From assembly GCA_900767135.1 (NCBI GenBank), contig CAAFYU010000063.1:1-31168 (forward strand): a DNA stretch of 31,168 bases, in the 5' to 3' direction. The stretch comes from Candidatus Gastranaerophilales bacterium (GTDB lineage Bacteria > Cyanobacteriota > Vampirovibrionia > Gastranaerophilales > Gastranaerophilaceae). Within the stretch, counting starts at the first letter, position 1, and every line of letters begins with the position of its first letter. Position numbers and translations under genes: made by a program. Under the pieces are notes generated by a model that made no database searches, was not told the origin of the DNA, and was given only the letters and a program-made list of their open reading frames with translations. This document shows positions 24,195 to 31,168 of the stretch, in pieces.

Positions 24195-24965
24195 ATGCGT
24201 TATGCGTTTCAAGTTCAGTATATAGGAAAGAATTACGCCGGAAGTCAGATTCAATTTGAGAATGGCGTGGAAATTCAAACTCCGACTATACAGGGAGAAC
24301 TTGAAAAAGCAATCAGTACATTGATATTCGGTGATACCGAAAATAAAGACCGACAAGTTAAAACAATCTTTTCCGGAAGAACTGACAAAGGTGTAAATTC
24401 CAAAGGGCAAGTCGTTCATTTTGACTCAGACAAATCTATTGTTGCTTCAAAGTTTGTTTACCAGTTGAATGAAATATTGCCAAAAGATATCTCTGTCAGT
24501 GATTTTGAAAAAGTTGATGATAGTTTTCACGCTCAAAAATCTGCCAAACGCCGATTTTACAGATTTGTATTTATTAATCGAAAATGTAAAAATGCGTTTG
24601 ACGGAGATTTGATGCGGGTTAAGTATCCGATTAACCTTGAAAAAATGCAAAAGGCTCTTGATTTTATCAAGGGTGAACATGATTTTTCAAGTTTCAAAAG
24701 CTCCGGAACGCTAAACCCGAGCAAGATTTGTTTTATCGAAAAAGCCACTTGTCAAAGAGATGGCGATAAAGTGATTATTGATATTGTGGGAAACAGATTT
24801 CTTTATAATATGGTAAGAACGATTGTCGGCACCCTTTTAGAAATAGAAGGGCATAATCTTCCGGCAGAACATATGAAACAGGTGCTAGACGCTTGTGACA
24901 GACGAAAAGCCGGACAAACAGTCAGTCCGAATGGATTGACACTAATGAAAGTAGAATACAATTAA
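24195..24965 (+). CDS. truA: tRNA pseudouridine(38-40) synthase
   Basis: Isomerises uridines in the anticodon arm of many tRNAs. The 256-residue length is typical. The catalytic aspartate is Asp64 in SGRTDKGV. Other family blocks are FHAQKSAKRRFYRF, GEHDFSSFKSSG and GNRFLYNMVRTIVGTLLEIE. It starts 4 bases after rplQ, so it is translationally coupled; the rplQ-truA-rplM-rpsI order is typical of Cyanobacteria. Confidence 0.96.
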   Translation: MRYAFQVQYIGKNYAGSQIQFENGVEIQTPTIQGELEKAISTLIFGDTENKDRQVKTIFSGRTDKGVNSKGQVVHFDSDKSIVASKFVYQLNEILPKDISVSDFEKVDDSFHAQKSAKRRFYRFVFINRKCKNAFDGDLMRVKYPINLEKMQKALDFIKGEHDFSSFKSSGTLNPSKICFIEKATCQRDGDKVIIDIVGNRFLYNMVRTIVGTLLEIEGHNLPAEHMKQVLDACDRRKAGQTVSPNGLTLMKVEYN

Positions 24966-24999
24966 CCTTATTTAAGGTAAAAATAAACGGAGATAAAGC

Positions 25000-25437
25000 A
25001 TGAAAACATATTCAGCAAAACCTCTAGAAGTTGAAAGAAAATGGTATTTAATCGATGCAGAAGGAGAAATCCTTGGCAGATTGGCTACCAGAGTAGCAAA
25101 TATTTTAAGAGGAAAAAATAAACCTGAATACACTCCTAACGTTGATACAGGCGATTTTGTAATCGTAATCAATGCTGAAAAAGTAGTTGTTTCAGGTAAA
25201 AAAGAAACTGATAAAATTTATTACCACCACACTGGTTTCCCAGGCGGATTGAAATCAGCTAGTGTAAAAGAATTGCGTGAAAAAGACGCTAGACTTTTAA
25301 TCGAAAAAGCTGTAAAAGGTATGCTTCAACACAACACATTGGGCGATACTCAATTCACTAAGTTGAAAGTATATAACGGACCTGAACACCCACACGCAGC
25401 TCAAAAACCTATCGTGTTGGAAAAGGAGGCTAAATAA
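25000..25437 (+). CDS. rplM: 50S ribosomal protein L13
   Basis: A 145-residue early assembly protein of the large subunit. It has KWYLIDAEGEILGRLATRVA, LRGKNKPEYTPNVDTGDFVI, YYHHTGFPGGLKSASV and KGMLQHNTLG. GGAGA precedes the ATG. Its TAA overlaps the ATG of rpsI by one base (TAATG), giving tight coupling. Confidence 0.98.
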   Translation: MKTYSAKPLEVERKWYLIDAEGEILGRLATRVANILRGKNKPEYTPNVDTGDFVIVINAEKVVVSGKKETDKIYYHHTGFPGGLKSASVKELREKDARLLIEKAVKGMLQHNTLGDTQFTKLKVYNGPEHPHAAQKPIVLEKEAK

Positions 25438-25832
25438 TGGCAGATAAAGAAATTATGGCTACAGGCCGCAGAAAAACCTCTATTGCAGTTGTAAAACTTG
25501 TAAAAGGTAAAGGCAGAATTTTCGTAAACGGAAAAACTTTGAAAAACTATATCGGCAACAGACCTGCAATCGAAATGTTGGTTTATAGACCATTAGTTTT
25601 GACAGATAACCAAGAAAAATATGATGTAAAAGTAAAAGCAGTAGGCGGCGGAATCGTTGCTCAATGCGGAGCTATCAGACATGGTATTTCAAGAGCTTTG
25701 GTTAAAGCAAATGAAGAATACAAAAACGTATTGCGTTTGGAAGGCTTGCTAACTCGTGACCCACGTGTTAAAGAACGTAAAAAATACGGTCGCAAACGTG
25801 CAAGAAAACGTTTCCAATTCTCAAAACGTTAA
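25437..25832 (+). CDS. rpsI: 30S ribosomal protein S9
   Basis: A 131-residue protein whose basic C-terminal tail reaches the P-site tRNA; it ends in the conserved SKR. It contains ATGRRKTSIAVVKL, KVKAVGGGIVAQCGAIRHGI, LTRDPRVKERKKYGRKRARK. AAGGAGG lies within the end of rplM. It is the last gene before a strong terminator. Confidence 0.98.
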   Translation: MADKEIMATGRRKTSIAVVKLVKGKGRIFVNGKTLKNYIGNRPAIEMLVYRPLVLTDNQEKYDVKVKAVGGGIVAQCGAIRHGISRALVKANEEYKNVLRLEGLLTRDPRVKERKKYGRKRARKRFQFSKR

Positions 25833-25863
25833 TCAATATCGCTTTCAAGCGAATACAAAATTC

Positions 25864-25895
25864 AAAAAGAACGGCAGCGATGTCGTTCTTTTTTT
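25864..25895. terminator. Bidirectional Rho-independent terminator
   Basis: AAAAAGAACG (25864-25873) pairs with CGTTCTTTTT (25884-25893); flanking bases extend the stem. It ends both the ribosomal cluster and the convergent MlaA-fusion gene. Confidence 0.9.
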
Positions 25896-25907
25896 GAATT
25901 GTGGAAT

Positions 25908-27995
25908 TTATTTATTTAGACTAATTTCTTCTTTTAAATTGTCTAAAAACTCTTTTGTGTATAGAAAGCCTAAATGCCCGCCGTTACTCATTAAAACTGT
26001 CTTTTTGCCGGTGCAAAGTTTTAATTTTTTTAGCTGAGTATGATTCGTCAAATAATCATCTAAGGAGTGGTAAATTTTATAGTTAGAATTATTTTTCAAA
26101 TATTCTTCAAGCGACAAAAGATTAGTAGCGTTATTCAAATCTGCAAGGCTGTCATAGTTGTTTTTGAGCAAATATTTTATAGCATAATCTCTGTAATTCA
26201 TGTTGTTTATTGTGTCATAAATCTGTGTTTGTTTTGTTTTAGAAGTATTTTCAAGTGTAAAAATTAAGTCAGAAAGCTTTTGGTGCATGATAAATCCTGT
26301 AATAAGTTTACCTTCTTCTTCCGAAAATGGAAGTTTGTTAAATTCTATATTTTGTGAAGAATCTTTTAAGTCTGATAATTGAACAATTTTGGCAGCAGTT
26401 GTTGCGATTTTGTGTTTTAAATTATCGGCGTTTTTGTTCCAATCTTCTCCATTTTTGTCAACTTGTTCCATTGCATAAACAAGTTCGATAGGTGGGCAAA
26501 TTGAGATAAATTTTGCTTTTCCGAGAGTATTATTTTTAGCTTCGCTGTCCGCAAGAAAAAGTGTTGTTACTGCCCCGAAAGACGTTCCTATAACGACTTT
26601 ATCGCCCAATTTACAGTCGTATTTCTTTTCGAGATTAGCAATAATTTTACCGGTAACTTCTTTTAAATATTTAACGTCGTTTGAAGGGATTCCCGGGGCA
26701 TAACCTTCCGGCATGCTTTTCGCAAATTCCCATTGAAAATGGCTTCCTTGAATAATTACTGAATAACCTTCATCATAAAAAAGTTTTGCCAAAACAACTG
26801 AGTGATGCGAAGAAATTCCTTCGCCTATTGATGGGTAAATTATGGCAACTGGGGAGATTTTCTCTTTTTGCATAATATATTTGAACTTATAATTTGGTTT
26901 TTCTGGCACTATATTTACAGAAGAAGTATGGATTTTTTTAGCAAAACTTCTGTTCCATATAGAAAGTTCGTTCCATATTGATTTATCTACTTCCGGATTA
27001 TCAAATAGAGCTGTTCTCATTGAATCGACAACTGGATTTTGCGGATTGTAATCGTGGAGCAAGACATCTGCCAAAAGCTTTGAATTTGTTGCGTTATAAC
27101 TTTTGAGAATAATATTGTCAATATTTGTTCCGCCTTTTATAATTTCAGCGACAGTAAGTTCATCTGTGGATTTTTCTGTTGGTTCAATTCCTCGCAAATC
27201 CATTTTTACAAGTTCAGGATTTACATCAGGCGGATATTGAGGGTTTGTTTGCTCAAAACCCTTTTCAAGAACTTCTTTTTTGTCTAAATTTTCGCATTTA
27301 ATAAAATTATCAATTCCATACATTTTTCTTGCAATATCATAAGGATCGGCATAAGTCGACTCAATCATTTTTATAAGTGGTTGCATAAAAGATGTTCTGT
27401 TGACTGTCAAACCAGCCTTAACCATCGCAAGAACAGGTGTTCCAACATAAGTTGTCGGATTGAGCGATGTGTCAAGAATTTTTCCGGCAATTCCACGAGC
27501 TGTTGTTCCGCTTATAACCGGCAAAACGATATAAGAGCCGGAGTTACATTTACATTTCGTCAAAGCCTGTTCCATATCTTCATTTGAAGGTTCAAGTTTA
27601 AAGAAATGCTTGGCTGGATCAAACATTCCTCCTAATCCAAGCGTTGTGTTTGTCAAAAAACGAACTGTTTCAGTGCCTGATGTTTTGAAATCTTTTTGAA
27701 TAAGACTGCTGACTAAGCGTTTTGGATACTCTATGTTTTTGTAGGCACTGTGAATTCTGTCAATTCCGTATTCTGGCATGATAGAAGTCCACAGAATATG
27801 TATTGGGCGGATTGCATACTTATTTAATCCGAGATTGAACGCAAAAACTTTACGATTAAGTTTTTCATATTTGTCTGTCCCGAGATACATATAACCATAA
27901 TCAGGGTATTTTGTTTGCGGTCTTAAAAGTTCTTCTGCCGAGCAGATGTTTGTGAATAAAAATAAAATCCCAAGTGTAATAAATAATTTTTTCAA
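25908..27995 (-). CDS. Exported MlaA (VacJ) domain fused to an alpha/beta hydrolase
   Basis: A 695-residue protein starting at TTG with GAGAGG ahead. Residues 1-20 are a cleavable signal peptide (ending CSA, no lipobox). Residues about 40-235 are an MlaA/VacJ domain: YEKLNRKVFAFNLGLNKYAI, RFLTNTTLGLGGMFDPA, GSYIVLPVISGTTARG and the DTSLNPTTYV stretch. MlaA forms a ring in the outer membrane that removes misplaced phospholipids from the outer leaflet. From about 375 to the end lies an alpha/beta hydrolase: strand PVAIIYPSIGEG, nucleophile elbow GTSFGA (Ser472), and a terminal SNGGHLGF with candidate catalytic His674. The middle (235-370) is a helical linker. The fusion suggests lipid extraction joined to hydrolysis, which is inference; the acid residue of the triad was not assigned. 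Confidence 0.8.
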   Translation of the reverse strand: MKKLFITLGILFLFTNICSAEELLRPQTKYPDYGYMYLGTDKYEKLNRKVFAFNLGLNKYAIRPIHILWTSIMPEYGIDRIHSAYKNIEYPKRLVSSLIQKDFKTSGTETVRFLTNTTLGLGGMFDPAKHFFKLEPSNEDMEQALTKCKCNSGSYIVLPVISGTTARGIAGKILDTSLNPTTYVGTPVLAMVKAGLTVNRTSFMQPLIKMIESTYADPYDIARKMYGIDNFIKCENLDKKEVLEKGFEQTNPQYPPDVNPELVKMDLRGIEPTEKSTDELTVAEIIKGGTNIDNIILKSYNATNSKLLADVLLHDYNPQNPVVDSMRTALFDNPEVDKSIWNELSIWNRSFAKKIHTSSVNIVPEKPNYKFKYIMQKEKISPVAIIYPSIGEGISSHHSVVLAKLFYDEGYSVIIQGSHFQWEFAKSMPEGYAPGIPSNDVKYLKEVTGKIIANLEKKYDCKLGDKVVIGTSFGAVTTLFLADSEAKNNTLGKAKFISICPPIELVYAMEQVDKNGEDWNKNADNLKHKIATTAAKIVQLSDLKDSSQNIEFNKLPFSEEEGKLITGFIMHQKLSDLIFTLENTSKTKQTQIYDTINNMNYRDYAIKYLLKNNYDSLADLNNATNLLSLEEYLKNNSNYKIYHSLDDYLTNHTQLKKLKLCTGKKTVLMSNGGHLGFLYTKEFLDNLKEEISLNK

Positions 27996-28131
27996 AATAA
28001 ATCCTCTCTAACAGTTTTATTTTGTTAAAGAGTTTAAATATCTTCATTGCACGACAGTCTAATTTTTTGATATTATTAAAAATTTATAGTTGCAAGGCAA
28101 AAATTTTCTTGTTTAAGTTTTTGCATTTTAT

Positions 28132-30348
28132 ATGAAGGTTTTGCCGGTAACATTTAAAAATAATCAAAATTCACATATAAACAAAAGTTACAGTAACAAT
28201 CACTGTTCAATTGAACATATAGAACTTCTACAAACTCCCTCTCAACCGAATTTTACGGGTTTGTTCAGCTGGTTAAAACCTCGAAAAAATTCAAATCTTT
28301 TAACGAAATCACAAGCTCTAAAACTCATTAAAAATGCAGGGCTTTCAGATGATATCCATGCTGAATTAATGCTTTTAATCGCAAGAGATATTAAACATGT
28401 TTTAGACCGCTACAATAAAGATGTTTTGGAAAAGTCAATATTTTTGCGTCAAAATAACGTTAATCTGGGAATTATAGGTAAAGATGCTTTGACACATGAC
28501 GGATTTTTTAATTTTGCAAAACGAGTTGAAGCCGCCCTAGACTTAGATTATCCCAAAAGTTATTTGAGAGAATATGTAGAATCTGACTTAAAGCCTGATG
28601 ATGCAGAAAAACTTGTTACCCTCAAAAGAATTGCACAAGAAAAACGACAACAACTTTCATATAACGATGCAATAATTGATGATAAAGAAATTGATGAACT
28701 GTTTTTGGGCACGCCGGAAAATGTCATAAAATATCTGAAAATATTGGGGCCAAAAGATTTTGTCCATTCTTTTGCTCAAAAATATGATAATTTAAATGAA
28801 AGTATTCGTGTAATGGAAGACATTGACGAAAGTTTACCGGAGTACCAAAGTTTACTAAATCTCACAAATCCGACTGAATCTGATGAATATTTGAGAAATC
28901 AAGCTACAATTAACACTTTGAAACAATCTTTTTCACCAAATAACAAAGATTTAATAAAACAGATTAACACATTAACATCTAAAAACCGTAAAATGCTTGA
29001 AAACTCTCTCAATAATTGGGAAGATAAAATTGATTTAATCTATATCTATGCAAACCTGCAAAATAATGATAAAAATCTTTTGAAAAAATTTTTTGAATTG
29101 CTAAAAGTAAAAGATAAGCACAGCAATCGCAAACTTGAAAAAATTCTAAATTTCTTTATCACAACAGATCAAAGCTGGGAAAAACACAATAATTTAAATT
29201 TTATAGGAAACAAATACATAAAAAAATTGTTTATGGCAAGTGATGCTTTTGAGTATAACTTCGGAAGAATAAAAGATGTATTAAATAAATCAAAATGTGA
29301 AAAAACAATAGACGCTTTTAATGAAATGCCGGCAAATATAGATACAAAAAAACAATTTTACAAATTAGGAATTAACTATAAAAATTGGGTTCGAGTCAAT
29401 CCACGCTCAAACATTCAAAAAACTCTTATGATTGGCGGAGAAAAACAAAAACAAAATTTGATAAAAAGTATAGAAAGTGATTTGAACGATGAGATTTTAG
29501 ATAATATTCCAAAAGAAGAAATCTTGTATCTTAAAGAAATATTATCTGAAAAAGGTTACACAATGCAAGAAACCGGTCGGGGAACTATTCTCAATGGGGG
29601 AATTGTCGGGCAAATTAACACAAAACATCTGTTTAAAGACGGAAAACCAATAGAATTTGAAGATACTCCAAAATTTTTGCGTCTAATAAACAAAATTATG
29701 GAAGAACGAAAATTTTGGAAAGAAAAAAATTCTGACGTGGTTATAGATGATGCAAAAGAAATTTTCAAAGCCCACTTGGCGAGAAGATTACAAGATGTTT
29801 CATCAATTAATACTAATGAAAAGGCAAAACCTGTTAATATAACAGTTCAAAAGGCGGATATGAATAATGTTGAGCACTCACTGTTTTTAGGTAATCATTC
29901 GGGTTGTTGTACTGCTGTTGGTACAGGTTGTAATGACTGGTCGGCACCTACGTACGTGCTTTCAAAAATGATTTCCGCAATTGAAGTTAAAGCCGGAGAT
30001 GATTTTGTTGGAAATACAATGTGCTATCTTGCAGAAGTAGATGGGAAACCTGCACTCATATTGGATAATATTGAATTGAAAAATAAATATCAATATGATG
30101 ATGATATCAGAGATATGATATTCGATTATGCACGCAAAATTACAGAAGACATCGGAAAGCCTGATATGGAAATTTACGCTTGTCCAAACAGGCATAAGGT
30201 TGATATGTATAAATTACCGCTTGAAGATAAAGAATTTAGAATAATTGGAAACACAGGAAATATGGAGTTATATCTTGATTTTGATACAGACGCTCATCTA
30301 ATAGATGGGGAAGAAGTTTTTGAAAGCAAATTATTTAAGATATGTTAG
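28132..30348 (+). CDS. Large hypothetical protein with N-terminal NFTG tag and Cys-rich C-terminal domain
   Basis: A 738-residue protein I do not recognise. The first 50 residues are polar and hold SQPNFTGLFSW, similar to the NFNG tag of the lipoprotein at 10676. A long, mostly helical middle (about 60-560) follows, rich in Lys, Asn and Glu, without membrane segments. The C-terminal 150 residues look like a compact domain with HSGCCTAVGTGCNDW (His589, Cys592, Cys593, Cys598), FVGNTMCYLAEVDGKPALIL and EIYACPNRHKVDMY. The arrangement could be a catalytic cysteine or a metal site. No signal peptide and no ribosome binding site are seen, so the start is uncertain. It is divergent from the MlaA fusion; the 136-base spacer between them is AT-rich. 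Confidence 0.8.
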   Translation: MKVLPVTFKNNQNSHINKSYSNNHCSIEHIELLQTPSQPNFTGLFSWLKPRKNSNLLTKSQALKLIKNAGLSDDIHAELMLLIARDIKHVLDRYNKDVLEKSIFLRQNNVNLGIIGKDALTHDGFFNFAKRVEAALDLDYPKSYLREYVESDLKPDDAEKLVTLKRIAQEKRQQLSYNDAIIDDKEIDELFLGTPENVIKYLKILGPKDFVHSFAQKYDNLNESIRVMEDIDESLPEYQSLLNLTNPTESDEYLRNQATINTLKQSFSPNNKDLIKQINTLTSKNRKMLENSLNNWEDKIDLIYIYANLQNNDKNLLKKFFELLKVKDKHSNRKLEKILNFFITTDQSWEKHNNLNFIGNKYIKKLFMASDAFEYNFGRIKDVLNKSKCEKTIDAFNEMPANIDTKKQFYKLGINYKNWVRVNPRSNIQKTLMIGGEKQKQNLIKSIESDLNDEILDNIPKEEILYLKEILSEKGYTMQETGRGTILNGGIVGQINTKHLFKDGKPIEFEDTPKFLRLINKIMEERKFWKEKNSDVVIDDAKEIFKAHLARRLQDVSSINTNEKAKPVNITVQKADMNNVEHSLFLGNHSGCCTAVGTGCNDWSAPTYVLSKMISAIEVKAGDDFVGNTMCYLAEVDGKPALILDNIELKNKYQYDDDIRDMIFDYARKITEDIGKPDMEIYACPNRHKVDMYKLPLEDKEFRIIGNTGNMELYLDFDTDAHLIDGEEVFESKLFKIC

Positions 30349-30445
30349 GTGGGGGATTTTGTTGCAATTTTTTCTGGATTAAATAATTCTTTTTTCTAAG
30401 AATATATGTGTGAAGTAATTTGGTAACAAAAATCAAATCTCCTAC

Positions 30446-30503
30446 TTGAAAAATTTAAAAAATAGTTTATAATAATATAAGTTAAAACAAAAAAACGAGG
30501 GAA
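30446..30503 (+). promoter_or_regulatory. Promoter and ribosome binding site of the G-tract gene
   Basis: TTGAAA (30446-30451), 16-base spacer, TATAAT (30468-30473), then GAGGGA (30497-30502) 8 bases before the ATG at 30511. The signals are good although the frame behind them is closed as read. Confidence 0.7.
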
Positions 30504-30510
30504 TAGAAGT

Positions 30511-31168
30511 ATGAAATTGTTAAGAACTATTAAGAGGATCGGGGGGGGGGGGTAAATCCCAGCTTAGCCATTGATTTGACACGTTTTCGAAGTGTTTATG
30601 AGTCTGAAAGAATAAATAAAACATCAGCATTTACGTTGGCTGAAATGATGGTTGTAATGTTGATATTAAGTGTCATATTGGCTGCAATGGCACCCGTAAT
30701 GACAACTCGTTATAAATCAAAACCGAATGATTCTTCTCCATGGAAATATGAAGCTAATAATAGATTGAATGCTTATTTCGGAGGCCCAAATTCTATTGCT
30801 ATGATTGGGCAAAATGAATTTAAAAGCACTGATAACAAAGGGAAACTACTGATAAGATTAGATAACGCAGATGCCGATTACAGCTTGTTGGCTTTTAAAC
30901 GTGGCGACAGACAGCTTGGTCGTTTATACATGAATGATGACGGTGGAATGATGTTTGGTTCTACGACAGGCTTTTTAGGTGCTAATGCCAATTCTGTCGG
31001 TCGTATGAGTGAGGCAAGCGGAACTAATGCAACAGCGTTCGGTTCAGCAGCAAAAGCAAATAAAGTAGCCGCAACTGCTGTCGGATCAAGTGTAACAGCA
31101 AGTGGTGTAAGTTCGCTAGCAGTTGGCACATCATCAAACGCAACTGCTGATAACTCAATAGCAATTGG
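30511..31168 (+). CDS. Pilin-type N-terminus joined to YadA-head-like repeats; frame closed by a G12 tract (partial)
   Basis: From ATG 30511 ten codons lead into twelve G (30541-30552) and then TAA, so the frame is closed as given. The next frame is open from the G tract to the window end. One extra G, or two fewer, joins them. The joined product has a leader of about 40 residues with a Gly run, then a prepilin motif KTSAFTLAEMMVVMLILSVI with Glu at mature position 5 and Ala at -1. A spacer domain (about 100 residues) follows, then repeats of the YadA/Hep_Hag head style: GTNATAFGSAAKANKVAATA, VGSSVTASGVSSLAVGTSS, NATADNSIAIG. Such heads form trimeric beta-rolls on adhesins. No in-frame start lies downstream of the tract before the pilin motif. 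It is a likely phase-variable adhesin, or an assembly miscount. Confidence 0.75.
30541..30552 (+). repeat. G12 homopolymer, candidate contingency tract
   Basis: Twelve consecutive G in an otherwise AT-rich region, 10 codons into the coding sequence. It sets the reading frame of the adhesin-like gene. Confidence 0.9.

Noticed and set aside
30878..31129. Minus-strand Ala/Pro-rich ORF at the window end
   Set aside because: It is the complement of the YadA-head-like repeats, whose plus frame has the conserved periodicity and promoter.

Overview
The window is AT-rich chromosomal DNA from a diderm bacterium. It most resembles the gut non-photosynthetic cyanobacterial lineage Gastranaerophilales (Melainabacteria / Vampirovibrionia). 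The grounds are inference from memory, not a database search: the gene order rpsM-rpsK-rpsD-rpoA-rplQ-truA-rplM-rpsI with truA and rplM-rpsI attached as in Cyanobacteria, pilin-like proteins that begin AFTLAE, hypothetical proteins with an N-terminal NFxG tag, and low GC. An MlaA-type domain implies an outer membrane.

Layout. Positions 1-5959 are a defence island: a promoterless-looking half of a type I restriction specificity gene (hsdS, minus strand), a tyrosine recombinase facing away from it, and a two-gene nuclease plus Ski2-like helicase module that looks like Hachiman (hamA-hamB). After a GC-richer spacer come ffh (minus), a candidate small RNA, a DUF4186 gene broken by one stop codon, tRNA-Gln, adenine deaminase, a lineage-type lipoprotein, a phosphohexomutase and acpS. 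A two-gene phage tail-fibre cassette (13757-14866) sits on the opposite strand between acpS and the glycine cleavage genes gcvT-gcvH-gcvPA; gcvPB is not present. Next come a pilin-like secreted protein and a DnaJ-like co-chaperone with only half the usual zinc centre.

Positions 20089-25832 are the infA-rpmJ-rpsM-rpsK-rpsD-rpoA-rplQ-truA-rplM-rpsI transcription/translation cluster. Its spacers are unusually long; two of them carry the same 98-bp repeat and others carry hairpins, one directly ahead of rpsD. Beyond a bidirectional terminator lies an exported MlaA-domain protein fused to an alpha/beta hydrolase, then a large unrecognised protein with a Cys-rich motif.

The window ends in the most striking locus: a gene with a strong promoter and ribosome binding site whose ORF begins with a G12 homopolymer and is out of frame by one base. 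Restoring the frame gives a pilin-type N-terminus joined to YadA-head-like repeats, so it is a candidate phase-variable surface adhesin. Several genes (ffh, acpS, hamA) have a -10 box only 6-7 bases before their ATG and no usable ribosome binding site, suggesting leaderless mRNAs.
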